A stretch of DNA of 64,000 nt from Apostichopus japonicus (GCF_037975245.1 NC_092563.1:2321001-2385000); one strand, 5' to 3'. Numbered from the stretch's first letter, positions 1 to 15,000 are shown. Numbers and translations are program-made. Notes: generated by a model from the sequence alone, not told the origin.

Positions 1-3000
1 CTGCGACTTGACGAGGGTGAGGGAGATCCAGGAATGAGGGATGTAGTCCTTCACTGTTCTCTGCATCATTGATTTGTGCACCTTACTGTAAACCTCTGAC
101 ACCTATCAACAACAAAAAACAATAAATTACCTCCTTAAATGATGAACTATGGATGGAGCAAAATTCAAAGAAAACATTAGAACACCATAGAAATGAAAAT
201 AACTTTTATTACAAATCTCTTTACCATTCACTGTCTACTTGATCCACAACTAACCATTACAAAGCTTGAACTAACTTTACTTTAAACTTTCTTTTTGGTA
301 TTGTTTATTGATAACTAACTTTGCTCCCTCTCTCTGTCTCTCAATTTTTTTTTTTTTAAACTTTTAGGCAAATACAGAATTATTTTATTTGATTTTTTTA
401 GGTACTAATTTATTCAAGAATGAATATATTTTCCCTTTGCATCCTCTGCCACTTTCTTATCATTCCACTTTCTTCAGAGCTGTCTTCACCTGAGTTGCTT
501 TGCAAGTTTCAACATCACCCTCCCCTTCCCCATCCCCTCCCCTTCCCCATCCCCTCCCCTCCCCTAATCACAGGCCTTCAGCCTCCCTCCAATTTTCCAT
601 CTGACAATACTCACCAAAACAGCCTCTTGAGATACCCTGAAGCAAGCCTCCAGATCAAAGCTGACACCCCCCAGAACTGTCTTCTCATATAGACACTCCT
701 GAGCTTGTCCCTGTACGAATAACAAGTTGAGGATAGAAAGAGTTCAACATATATTAACAGTGGTAGATATAACCGGTGCACTTGGTGTCGAGGGGAAGGG
801 GATGGGGAGGGGGGACAGGGAATTGAGAAGTGTAGTAAATACATGCTAACAGTTTTGTTTAACAGAACAAATTTGCCTACATCGTATACTACGAAAAATT
901 TTAACACGGTTTGCATTAATCACCATTTCACAATTACGAGTTGAGTCACAGACAGGTACGAAAATTGGCCATTTTGAAATTTGAGAATTTAATTTGACAT
1001 GCAGTGCTGATGAAACACACCCAAAAAGATACACATGTAGACACACACCCACACACCATCATGAAAGTGGCCATGACACGAAAATTTCAAAGTCCTATAT
1101 TTTTGGGATTCATCAAAGAATGTTCTCTGGAACATGTATCAACCAATCTGCCAGTTTAAAACTTGATTTTTCAAGTCGAAAATTGAGAATGAATTTACCC
1201 TTTTCGGCGTTTGAAACTTTGTTTACTCGAAAATTTTCCGATTCGCATGACGTCATGTGACGTCACGTTTTGAACACATTTGTTGTCGCTGCATACGATC
1301 CTCCGAACATACCATTCACGTACACAGTAGACAAGTACACATACCACTAGTAGTTACTAAACAAAACACCGATCACAAGTGCGATATCAAATCAAAATTT
1401 CCTGTGAAATGGCGGATCCAGAACCAATTGCGGCAACCGAAGTTCAAAGTGATAATGGTTCTTCACTAGGCAGTGAAATTGGGCTATAATTGGAGTGCCC
1501 TTTCTCATATTCGAAGCAGAGAGTGAAGGCGATGATCATTCCAATATTGAACCGAACGTTGAGGGTGGAGCGGAGGTGTTAGAACCGTATCAGTTCGAGC
1601 CTGTTAAACGAGCCGAAATTGAAGCTCCACAACATATCGAAGAAGAAATCCGTTCGAAACCATTGCAAGGAACATACAACGTGGTAAGAATTTATTAACG
1701 AAGCATTTAAAAACAAAATCCAGTCCATTTTGTGCATGTGTTGTTGGAATTCGCGGAACACCCTAAACCGTATTGTGCGTTGTGTTACGGTAACTTACAA
1801 CCCATATGTAAAGTGTGAAGTACTAGTAGGGTTGGTTGCATACTGAAAGTTTGGCTCGGGGATGTAAGCTGCATTATGCAGCCATGCTAGGTAGGCATAT
1901 GTGTTATTTCATACTCATTATTACTTGGCTAGTACTTTGGCCTGGAGTTTTGCAAATCAATTTTCTGAAACAAAAGAATGTTTCATGATACATGGAAGGT
2001 GTAAAATCACAACAAATGTAACCATAACTGTACATTGTATGCCTGCTTGATATTGTGGACATCATGGCCAACATTAATACATTTTGAACTTTTATAAATT
2101 TTTTCCCAGGCAGTACAGATACATAGCCTACGGTCAACAGGTTCAATGATACTTGGGGTTCCTAGCAAGACACGTCAGGGTTGTGCTACCATCATGTGCA
2201 GTCCAAAGGATCAGAAGTGATTTTCCAGCCAATGGTCATTACACTGGATTCAAGTTGCCAGGAGAAAACTCATTGTATAGGAAGCCTTGGTTGAGAAATT
2301 CCTCCAGAAACACCTTTTCTAAACTACGATTGTGTTGGATTATCAATCCGTCAGGGTTCCCTCAGTGTTGATATATTGAAATTCAAGACTTTTAATTCAG
2401 GATGAAAAGGTTATTTTCCAGACCCAACATCAACAATGAAAGAAAAGGCATGTTTTGAAGCATTTGGACACAAGTATTGGCGTGACCGTGATGTCATATA
2501 ATATGTGCATAAGGGAACGGGCATTGACCTTTTTAGGGGCATTTACCTCCCAGACGTTTGATTCGTACCTTTAATCTGGAAGCCAAAATATCCATATCAC
2601 CAATGATATTTGACAGAAAAGTCATAATAAAGACCAATGGAGGCAGCAGAACTCTTGAATGTTTAGACTTTGTTTCTTCAGCAGCAGTTGGTTTGTTTTG
2701 TAGTCTTTCTTCAAAAACTCAGCTGGACACCCTGTTAATGGTCTTCGATTGTTTTAATGCGTGTGATGCTGTGTTTCACATTGCCCATCAGTGTTGTACG
2801 TGTCGTCGTGCTTGTGTAACATTTTTGCATGTGAGTTATTTCGTGCAGTGTTTCTTGGTTTAAATAACCCTTTATTGTATTTGCTTCTGGATTATTCTAA
2901 TTAATTTGTCATAACAACGATTGATAGCGATGGACATGCAACTGCTTTGTAGGCTTAAAGCCAAAAAATTCATGTAAGTTGTTTTCTTTTAACCTCCTTT

Positions 3001-6000
3001 GATGTCACAATTTACATTAGTGTAATTTAAGAATGATAATGTTTATGGAAAGTACAGTTTTACTTTTATATCATATAATACAATGATTGTTGTTCATGTT
3101 AGTTCAGATTGTCCAGAATGACTGTCTAGAACTGATATTGAATAAATTTTGTTCAATGATTTAACACTTGAACTATGTGGTGTGAATTTTTGGCTCTGTG
3201 ACTTTAAAATAAATCGCTTTGAGATTTAATTAAACACCCTTTGGAATAAAATCTTTTTACCTACCTATTTTGACCCATCCCCATTACCCCCACTCCCTCC
3301 ACAACATAAAAAATGGTTTTCCTGGAATAGGAATAAGAAATTATTGCTATAACTAACTGATCCAGCATATTCCAGAAATAAATTGGGGCACTGAGATTTG
3401 TTCACAAGAAGATGTAACCCATTGCTTCTGAAGCTAACCTCATAGCTTATTAGTATACAATAGAGCAATGAAGGGGGTGTTAATTTAGATGATACAGTAA
3501 AATCTCTTCGTCTATTGCGACTTCAGTGTAGTAACGCTAATACTATAGTACTACTAGTGCTCGGCGCGCTACCTCCTAAGGATCGCCACTTGCCCCATTG
3601 GAGGTTTCCTGTTCCCCGATCTGGTCTTCAGAGTAGTTTTTTTGTGGATTACTTGACAGAAGAATGACTCTTTTATGTCGAACCGTTAAAGTCCATTTGT
3701 TTTATTTCATAACAAAAAGGAGGGATCGTAGTATGCTTCCGTGAAGTGTTCGCTTCATTCGGAGCTGCATACTGGCTAGGCCCAGTGAAATCGGCGCTGG
3801 TGTTGTGCACTAACTTGGTCATAATCGCCGTGTTATTTTCGTCCTTCAGCCATGGATGAAGGCTAATTGCATGGGTAATGATATTTATGCAGCCCCCAAC
3901 AACACAACGGACCGGCATTTCTCTCGGATAGTTTACAACAGTTGTAAAACAAACTTGAAATTTCTAACGATATAGCGTAATACAGTGGTTGTTCTCTCAG
4001 TGTAAATGTGCGTGTACTGTATATAGAACGGTATGATCGTCGCGCATCCGATACATGCCTGGGCTTTGCACGTGTGTTCCTAACATGACGTCATCATTGT
4101 CTTGTTGTGAAATCGCATTCTCAGATATCTATTTTCGGATGCGAATATTAAAACGTTAATTACTAATTAGTCCTTGAGGTTTTCAAGGTGTTGAGGATAG
4201 TTTTGAACATAGATTTTCTCATAGATTCAGAGGAAGTTACTCTCGATGAGTTGGATTTTTCGTGTCATGGCCTCTTTAAGGAAAGAAGTTGCCCATGGTA
4301 TCAAAAGCTATTTTCCTCTAGAAAAGGAAACAAAGCCGCTTCACTTTGTGTACCATTTGTTTTTGGAGGGGGGAGCAATCAAAACTTTTTATAAGATAAG
4401 CTATGTCACTAAACAACTATTAAACACTGCATGATTACATGTCTCCATAAGCATAGTCTGCAAACTTGCCAGCTACAAATTTGTCCCAACTTTAATTATA
4501 TTAATGACTAATTACTATTGGTCTAGTGCAAAATTAACCTTGAGATGATCTCAGTTTTGATACAATCATGCAGTGAGCAACACTTCTTTAGGTTCTGACA
4601 ATTCCTCGAATCCATTATCATCTGTATACAGCAGTATCACAATACAGTTAATTATACAGTGAAATTCAGAACCAGGACTAAATTTATTGCCAAATCTGAT
4701 TCATTACAAGTAGAGCATGATAGACCCAGAGCACCAGGAGAAGTTGTTCACAAATGTTCACCTTGGGCAGGCATTCACAAGTCTTCACTCACCACCTACT
4801 GGTAAACAGACAAGTGAATGTGTAGGGTCAAAGGTCAGCATCATATAGATAGAGAAGATGTGCAGTGGTTAAACAATTCACCCATAGGGGACATGTATGT
4901 CAGTAACAGGTTTGAAGAGAGGGCTAATGGTAAGTGAAGAACAGGTTAATAAATATGAATGGGGAATAATAAAAACACCCCAAATCTAAGGGTCAGGTTC
5001 CATGCTTCGTCGTCGTCTCACCTGCATTAGAACCATGAGAGTTTTCAGGACTGCTGTGCTCATGTCATTAGACGGAGCATGACTGAAATTTTCAGACAAG
5101 TAATGGAAGACTCCCGCTGACCTCTGGAAGTAATCAACAGCTGCTGTGATTCCTCCCCTCGAACTTCGATCCTGAAAAACAAGCAGCCGAGAAAACTTGG
5201 AAGTTAAGGGCAGGGTCGTAGAAGAAAGTGTTAACAGCGAGCAAACTTTCTTGACACCAGACAACTTCTGCTGCCAATATGTTTCATTAAATTTGCACCT
5301 GTTTCTTCTCAGATGTATGGTAGCTCAAATATTTAAAAATACATTTAGTGTTTTGGATCTTGTCCAAGATCTTTTCCGTCCCAAAGAGAAGGGTACAAAT
5401 GACATCATTCCAAATGAAGGTTAATCCAAGCTAATTAAAGTGCACCTAAAAATAGATGTATTCATGTCACCAGTCTCAGTCAAGACACATAGATTTTTTT
5501 TGCCAATAAGATATAAATGAATTTTGGTTCAGATGATTCCTGGCTTAAGGAAAGGTTCTCCTAATTTTTAAACTTCAAATCATTCCTTCAAAATTAAAAA
5601 AAACAAAACAGGAAAAATAAAAAAAGGAAAGGTTTCATCTGCACATACTCTTTATCACTTTCGTTATTTTAAGCAGTGCTCAAGTAAATTTTAATCGTAG
5701 TTTCAGAACTGTTGTGGCAAAGGAAACAAAGTAATTAAGGCTAAGATTTGTCATAGCTGATTGGTTCCATTTGAGGTTCTAAATGAGCACATTATCGTTA
5801 GAGGCGGAATCCGAAAACATCCGGTAAACTACAATTGACTGATATCCAAAGAGTTTTAACGGAGGTGATGAGTTGCAATTTGTTTTTTATGGAAGCTATT
5901 AACATGGGTCCTGTTAAAATACAGTAGATGCACTTGAAAAATCTAAAAACTTAAATTACTAATATAAACTCTCATAAATATGACATGTTAAAGAGTTCCC

Positions 6001-9000
6001 AGAACCTACACATGTAATTCATGCTCTCTGTTCTGCATAAAAAGGCTTTTCTTTTAAAATCACTGCTATGGCATTATTTCCTGTAACAAAGCGAAGGGTG
6101 CCATGTGAGGGTGGGCAAGGGGGTGGGGAGGGGGGTACTGGAAAGTGAACATAACAACTTAGAACTTGTCTACAGTAAAATCAAGTTCAATATGTAACCT
6201 TAAGTTAGAGATTTGAATGTCTTTGTGTAAGAGCAGGGAGTTGTTATGGAACACCCTGGTAAGAGTGAAGGCACTCAAACAAAAGACAATTTTACAGATA
6301 TGGTCACTTCCCAATTGGCCCCCCAATCTTTGAAATTGGAAGAAAACTTTTGCCTGAGGAAAATGGTTTGTCAAAAAAGAAAACTTGTTGGTTGAGAGAA
6401 AACTTTGGAGCCAACAATAACCTAAGAATTTTGGGGTTGGTTTACTTAACTTTAACTTAAGTTGTTACAAACTTTTTAGATTTGCTTACCTGTCTAGCAC
6501 CCATCTGTGAATAAACTGCACCAATATTGAACAAAATACTCCCTTTCTCAAAAGCTATTGATTTCTGAAGAGATGGAACTCCAGTTAAAGCATCATACCT
6601 GTTAAGATAAAGTAATTATACTTGACTGTTACAGATAATAAGAGATATAGTTTTTGCACAACTAAACTAAAAATAAAGCTATAAGAAAGCAGTGGAAATA
6701 ATAATTTCAGTTAATCAACCACTTTAACCCCCTAAATTTGATTTATTCACTTAAATACCAATCAGTAGATTAACCTTCTAATCCTTTTAATCCAACAACC
6801 CAAATAAGTCAATTTTACTGGCAAGCAGGTGAAAAATCTTTTAAAAATCAGTTTCTTGACAACAAAAATACATACCACTGGAAGTAAATGCCGCTCTTAT
6901 GACTTTTATCTGGTGGGAAGAATCTGTTTTCGACAAAGTACAGTTGGTTGTAATATTCATACAGTAGTTCGATGCCTTGGAGGTTTCGTACCGGAGTTCT
7001 CACAGCCTGGTGGGGTGATTGAACGAGATCAAAATTATTTTGCATTTGTAATTACAATCTAACTATAATATTACACGATTAATATTAGCATCGCAGTGGA
7101 GGTTTGCAAAATAATTCACAATCTTGTTCCTCAAAGAAGCAAAAAATGTGTAGACCAACTTAAAGTGTCTGATCAGGTTTTTTTCCAGTGCATTTCCTAA
7201 CAGTTAATATTTTGCTAAAGGGTAAAAGCCTAGGTAGGATACAGTGTTAAAAGAACCAAAACAGACCATACAGTGTAACATAGATAAGTTTTGCTTACTG
7301 TTCAACATAGGCAAATGAGGGTGGTGTAAACTTAATCTTATGTCACAAAGCAGTGGCCCTGAAAATCTTCAAAACGGGTAAGAGAGGAGTAAGGAAGGTG
7401 CAGTAAATTCTTCTATAATTTGTGTCCTTTAAATTTGAGACTGTAAAGACTCATTACACTAGGGAAGTCTACAATGTCATTTGGAGGTGTGCATTTACAT
7501 GTTACAAAATAAAAGAAACTTTAGTCTACCAAGAGTCTGGAAGTATTTGAATATTTTGAAGATAAAATCCTATAATGTTATTCCTTTTTACCATGTTTAC
7601 TTCCATAGCAAGGACTTGTAGGTGGACTATAACCAAAACAGAAGTGACCTTAGATAGCAGGAAGAGGTAGGGTCATTGCTATGGTAACATAGCCATCTCA
7701 ATATGAGTATAGTACTGTATGTGATAGTCCTACCAATTACTCCATACTTCTCACTAACATACCTGTCTCAGGTTCATAAATGCCGTCATTTCTTTCTGGT
7801 ACTTTGATCCATCTTCGCTGTAATGTTCCAAAATGTAGTCCTAAAATGTTGAATCAAAGTTGACAAAAATCAGAAAAGAAAAAAATTATTATTGTGCCTT
7901 CATCCCTGAATATAATGTACTTTGTACTTGATCACTGAGGGAATTTTCACTATGAGAAATGCACAAGAATATTAACTTTTTTACATCTTTCAATGTCATC
8001 ATGCGAGTTGCCCCTCAACTTTGTTATTTAGTACAAAGATGAAATATAGTGAGGGCATCCTACTATCTTATACAGTATAATTCTCAGAGAGAAAGGGATC
8101 GCTATGCCTAATTAGTTTATTCTTAAGACCTTCATATTAGAGCCTGAGGTTCATGTTAACACTAACTCTAAACCATCACTTCCCATTACTTTACCATGTC
8201 ACAGAGGTACTCATATTATTATGGTACCCAGTCTTAGGTACTCACATTTGAGAGGTGACATGATATGTCCTTCATTATTCAGTAAAAGTCAAAAAGACAC
8301 AATCTTGAGGATTAAGGTAATGAATGCTCTTTCGAAAGCCAAGCATAAACATTTAGTGTCATCAAGATATTAAGAGTTAACTCAAATTAGTCAGGGGGAG
8401 GCAGGGTGGGGGGGGGGTGGAAGTAATCACAGAGAAAGGTATCCTGATATCCAATTCTTTTGTTTCTTTTAGACCCAAGGGGATCATGGGTACACTCTTG
8501 AGGTAGCTCTCTGTCTGGTACGCCTCCACTTCACTGTTAAGTGAAGACAGTTCTTCCTTCAGAAGCTGTAGATTGGAATTCACAAAGCTCAGTTCCAGGG
8601 CTACCTGTTCTTTCAGCTTTCTGTTTGTTGCAGCTCTGTATAAGAAAGAATATTTAGCAGATAATTGCAACTGATGTAGCAATAAAAAAAAAAGGTGTTG
8701 TAGGGGGGGGGCGGGGGGGAGGGAAAGATAAGAAAAAACAGTTGTTTCTATATTCCCATGTTCAGGAGGCCCTAATTGTCAAATCAGTATCTCAATTTTG
8801 GAGCATAGGGAGTGGGGTACCAATCAACAGCTTATTTATTTTATTTTATTTATTTTTATTTTTTATTTATTTTTATTTTTCTTATTATCTTCAATGCAGA
8901 GTACCGTACATTCATCCTTTCACATCAATTCTCTTTCAATACTGAGAAATGTGTGCATACGTATCTAGTTACCGTAGTACAGGTAAGGTATAAGGACATG

Positions 9001-12000
9001 TCCATCCAAGCATTCACATTAATTTTCATTTCTCTTCCCCTTTTGCATTTAGCCTTGCTGACCCATGGTGTGATTTGCTATAAATTAGTTAAAAATTGCG
9101 GATTCTTATAAATTTGCAAATGGTCAGTAATTTCATAATTACACAGAAAGATTTTTCATGAAATATATTTTTAGGATCACTCAAAAACTTTGAAACACCT
9201 GTTCAAACAAGGATTCCAAATTAATAGCTGTATGTACCAGTTCTTTCAATTGATGTAAAAATCTAGTTCCATCCCGTATAGATGGCCTACAGTACATTCA
9301 GTCCACATTGATCATGAGTGGTTACAAGTATGTATGCATGGAAATGTGAAGTGGGTACAGTAGATGCACAGTCACAGTAAACCATGTATTATATTCATGA
9401 ACATGTTTCCCATGTACATGCATGTATTTAGTAGCTGTTAATGTTGGCAAGAAAGGTCACTGGAAAAGGAAATTTGAAAACTATGATGATACCACCAACA
9501 AAATAGAAAACTTCATGTTCAGCCATTGCCCTCTTATATCAGGACTGTGTCCATGTGATTATGCAGCAACTAAAGTATAGTACTGTACAGGGTATGTATA
9601 ATACAGTATGACACATACAGTATGGCACATACAGTATGAGACATACAGTATGAGACAAACAGACATATGAGACATACAGACATATGAGACATACAGTATG
9701 AACATATAGTACTGAGACATACAGTATGAAACATACAGTATGAGACATATAGTACTGAGACATACATTATGAGACATACAGTATGAGACATATAGTACTG
9801 AGACATACAGACATATGAGACATACAGTATGAGACATATAGTACTGAGACATATAGTACTGAGACATATACTAAGTACTGAGACATACAGTATGAGACGT
9901 ATACAGTATGAGACATATAGTACTGAGACATATAGTACTGAGACATAGTACTGAGACATATAGTGCTGAGACATACAGTATGAGACCTACAGTATTAGAC
10001 ATATAGTATAAGATATTATTAGACATATAGTGCGAGGCATACAGTATGAGACATACAGTACAGTATGAGGCATACAGTATGAGACATACAGTATGAGACA
10101 TACAGTATTAGACATATAATATAAGATATATATTATTAGACATATTATGAGGCATACAGTATTAGACATACAGTATGCCTCATACTGCATATCTCATAAT
10201 GCATGTCTTATACTGTACATGTCTAATAAAGTACGCCTTATACAGTACGCCTAATCAATGTCTATTACATTATGTCTATTTCTGTGTCAAAATGCTCAAT
10301 TGAAAACACCTAACACATGAACTAACGTAAAAGGCTAAGAAACTGTGCAATGATATACAGTATATGTGATGTGCATGTACTGTAAATAGGGCAATTGATG
10401 AAAATGGGCTGATGCCATTCATTGTCACCTCAATTCAGTACTGTTAAGATTCAATAGGGATTACAAGGTATTGTCTGCTTCTCTAATAGCTGTGGCCATT
10501 GAGGGTTGCAACCACCTACTAGGATAATACTGTGAAGTAAGATTAGCATACTCAACAGATAAAGTACTACAGTTACAGTACTATCTACCTGGCAACACAT
10601 CTATAGCCAATAATCAAGCGATAAAATCTTGAAAGAAAATTCTAGCCCAGATGCTATGTCATTTTTTCGTCTACAGATATATTGTTAAACCAATTGTGTT
10701 GAGCTTGCAACAAGCTTTTAAAAAGCGAGTTAATTTAAGTACTCAGCGTTCTAACCAACGGTTTGATACATAATGAGGCGTCTCATGTTTTTAATCACTT
10801 TTATATCTTACAAAACTGAAACTCAGAAATTGCATTGGAAAATTTGGAATCTATGTATCCCTCATACATGTATCATTACATCAATTATCAGAAAGTACCA
10901 TGAACCATCTGCAGTCACAGTACTGCAGAAAAGTTAAAGATGACCACAAAATCAAAAAGAAATAGTTCAGTCCAAACCCCTCAGTTTCAATCAGAAGACA
11001 GGAAAGAGGGACAACAAATATGCCAATGTACTGATAGAGTACTAAGAGTCACCTTAAATGAGAAACATCAAACTTGCATTTTTCCTTCAGGAATTTGTTA
11101 ATTTATCAATTGGCTTTGATCGCTTTAGAAACAGCAACAAATTTTAGTATCATATAGTAACCTATAACTAAGAGTTCCAGGGTTATGAGCCTAAAAGTTT
11201 GAAAGCTAGATAACTTTGTTAGTACTATTGTACTAAGACAACACCACCAGTTGACTTGTACAGTAGATGTAAATTTTTATCTAAATCACAGTAACCCAGT
11301 TAATTTCATTTAAATTTTGTCCTAGATGACTGAGGGCGTAATCCAGTCATAGTGTTTACCATAGGTAAATAGGAAAGTAGTAAACATAGAGCCAGAGAAC
11401 AGGTAAGAGAGAGAGGAACAGAATAAGTATTTCAAAATTGTGGTACAGTACTCTCAGCATGCTTCAAACATCGGTCAGTCTCTCTTTAGGGGGATACCAC
11501 CCCAAGCTCTCCTACTCTCCTGTCCCCATCCGCACTCCCTCCCTCCACAGCCATACATACATACATACACACATACACACAGACAGACACACATCATGAC
11601 ACGTCACATATAGACACACACACACACACACATACATGTATAGTACTGTATGTACACACACACACACGCACACACACACATGCTGATAACTGTATCTACT
11701 TGACATTTACTCAGTTACTCATGGAACATCAATCTTGAAACATCCGAAACCGAACCAACTACGCATCAATTATAATTCAGTTGGAATTTAACTTAATTTG
11801 ATTTTCTATGAAACCTCGACAGTTTTCACACCAGGAGAGGGAGAGGAGAGGTTTAGTACAAATTACTGTTCTTCTCTTCAAAGATTCCATCACAGAGCTA
11901 CTACAACCATATGCCAACTATTACATGAAGGCCACTGATCTGTAGTCCATCATTTCAGTACATGATATTAACTTTGATTTTAGTATTTAGTATGCATCCT

Positions 12001-15000
12001 ATGTAAGCTGTAGTCATATTCATACTGTTATTTGTCATACATAGTAACAGTCTTACTCAGCAGAGACATATTACCAATCTCGACTACCCCAATTGCCAAT
12101 CTTTATCATGAAGCATTCCCTCCTCAGCAAGGAGTCTAAAGGTCACATTTTCAAGCAATCCACAATGCTACAATTCAATACCTGTACACCTTTCACAAAC
12201 ACCCTGTCAAAACAACAACCCTGCCTCATTATAACAGACAGCCATAACAAAACAAACTCATATTACTCTGAAGTCTTCAGCTCAAATAACATCTGAAATG
12301 AAAAGGTTAAATCCCTGTCTGAAATTCTGATGATAACATTTCTTGTTTTGTTTTGTATTTTGGGATTTTTCTTGCAAAATTCCTGACAGTTGAATCAGCA
12401 TCTTGCACAGTGGTGTTTGTATGTAACAAACTTTCAACAACCTAACTCATTGAGGTATCAGAGGAGGGTAGAAATTGTGCTATATTTACTGTACTGTACA
12501 GGGGAATTTTGACCAAACTGTATGTAGTATTCAACAATTTCCAAACCACCAAAACTGTAAACTTCTCTGATTGCTTTAAACTTTTACATTTTCCTAAGGG
12601 TTTTTTTTTTTTTCATTTGGTAAATTGGTAGTTAGGACTATTGCACTGTATTTATAGCTATGGTGAATACACAGGGCATACGCATGCAAACTTTATCAAG
12701 TTTATGTTAAACCACTTTTAGTATTGGTTTAAAGTCTCAATGTGTGTCTGCCAAATTTTAACTTCGATCTTTCCAACTTATATACTACCTTAAAAGCTCA
12801 GTGTAAATAAAACCGTTCTATGCAATTTTCTTATTAATAATCATTATTTTTATTGAGCTATCTGTGACTTTAAACATGGTGGAACTTGTGAAACAGCTAG
12901 TTTGCTACAATCCTGCAGAAGATACTGACAAATTTCAATAGAACTCCATTTCTTAGTTTTCATGAAATATCAAATCTTTCCAAACTGTCCTTCCGTGACT
13001 AGCAAAAATGTGTCCCATTATATCTCGAATCTAGTTTGAAATCTGACTAAAAATCAGAGTTGCATAAAAAAAAAGCGGATATATTTTTCATTTCTAACTT
13101 TCGTAACAAATTACCGTTTCAGCTATAATTCACTTTTGCCCGGCAGAGGATTGTTTGCAGAGTGGTAATCGTTGGTAAACATCTACTTACCTGCTGTCAA
13201 CAGCAAATATAACAAACAGAATCTCTATGAGTCATTTCCATGCATATATCAGATCCTGAATTCCACTGAACTTTGGACTGAAAATCAAGACTATTATCAA
13301 ATCCGGAAGCATCGCCACCACCGTCACGCCTGGCGAACCAACACCACGAATGATTACCCAATAACAACAGTAAATTGCAGAGGACTTGATCGGATTGCAT
13401 TCACATCAGAAAGATGTGATCGACCCCATTCTCCCCGTTCCATGAACTATGTTTAGCTTCCTGTTTTTGATGATTGGCACTAGTGAATATTTTAGACTAC
13501 GGTACCGAACGATAAACTTACAGAAAGCTTCTATTAAATCTCTCAGGGTGCCAAATTACTGATGTTAAAATGCTAATGTTCACATGATTCTTCTATTATA
13601 AGTGATGAGCAAATTGTTTTTGGTCAAACAGGGACCACCTAGGCTTAATTTAAATTGATCAATTTTCGTACGTATATGTATGACTGTATAGCCAGCCATT
13701 GTGTACAAATCAATCCAAAGACTGAATCAACAATTTGGATGGAGGGTAAGCTCTTTGGTCTTCATAATCAGTTTGCATTGAAACCGAAATAAGGAAAATA
13801 AAATGCAATAATATGTATGTATACAAGTTAGAGGCCCTGATGTTTAGATTCTAACACAATTTTCTTTAAGGGCTTATTGTTTATAGAAACAACAAGAAAA
13901 CAGATGGACAACAATGTAACAAGTGAAATAAAGGGATCAAGGGAGCTAGACCAAACATCAGAATGATCAGACCCTCTGGAGATTATTAAGCCAACAACAG
14001 GATGGATCAAATGTGTTTATAATTTACACACAATCCGTCCTGGAATTTCCCCACTTAATGAAAGGAAGCTATGGAGGGTCAAAATACCGGTCTCCCAGTG
14101 ACCAATAAGAGTGAAATGACCATGGATGAACTTTAAATTTTTCCAGGTGGAAACGTTTTTATTCAACAACACTTTCTTTCAATTCAGCTATTCATATGTC
14201 ACAAGTAAATTGAGAAGTATGCCCTTTTAATACTTGATCTTCACTCTCAAATTGTGAAATTGTTATCTAGGGAAATAGTTGTCCAGTTCAATTTTTTTTG
14301 GTGTAGCATTTTTCGAAGGCTCTGTATTCCCCCCCCCCCCCCAACTCATTCAATACTGTAGTGCCTGTGTAGAAAATTGCTATTACGTGCTGCTATATTT
14401 GAGCATTTCATTCTGCCATGATGTGAATACTGGATAAATTATTCCGTAGTCTTTACCGCAATTGTTTTACATATTGAGTTATTTTTAGTGCCCCGTAGCA
14501 AGAAATTTACTTCATCACTTCTTACTTAGTCATAGTTGATACTCCCTTAAGACATCTCAAATTCAAGAGATAGAAATAAACAGGATATATTGTAAGGAAA
14601 CCACAAGACAGATTAATTAGTTGATACCCTATGATTGGTTATTACTGCCATCCCTACCATAGGGGATACCCATCTGTTGCTATCTCCTCAACAAAAACAT
14701 AAACATCTTCTTTCCTACTTCCTGGTAACTCTGTCAGTTGCGATATTGTTTCAGGTCTTGACGAGCGAACTTTTCTTTCTAGAGGGTTTATAAACTAGGC
14801 CTCTGCTGGGTGTTTATGTAGATTACTTTAAACTTTAAAGAACATATTGTGGATATAACTCCTCTTATTTTCCTTTTTTAATGAACAGTGAACACACGTC
14901 TTCCAAGGCTTTCCAACACAACGGGCATAAAATTTGCAAGCATGCTTCGACTTTATTTGGATCTTTTTTCCACAAAAAAAAGCACTCACTTGTAAGCAAC

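Larger units (their letters stand above)
1069..4272. mobile_element. Decayed DNA transposon with symmetric inverted ends
   Basis: A 16-bp perfect inverted repeat, GGCCATGACACGAAAA, sits at 1069-1084 and inverted at 4257-4272. The symmetry goes deeper: a TGACGTCA palindrome begins exactly 179 bp inside each outer end (1248-1255 and 4086-4093), followed by GAACACA at 1272-1278 and inverted at 4073-4079. The left end has an extra 10-bp TGTGACGTCA copy that accounts for the offset. Between the ends are two broken convergent genes, one with a P2X7 C-terminal-type domain (plus) and one with a THAP finger (minus). The right end is preceded by TTAA, as in Kolobok-type elements whose transposases carry THAP domains; the left flank does not clearly keep it. 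Superfamily is tentative. The element lies in the rhophilin intron between exons 615-710 and 5022-5171. Confidence 0.72.

Noticed and set aside
9539..10190. Several overlapping minus-strand open frames rich in Tyr, Cys and Met
   Set aside because: They are the same minisatellite read in three frames, with no splice sites or domain.
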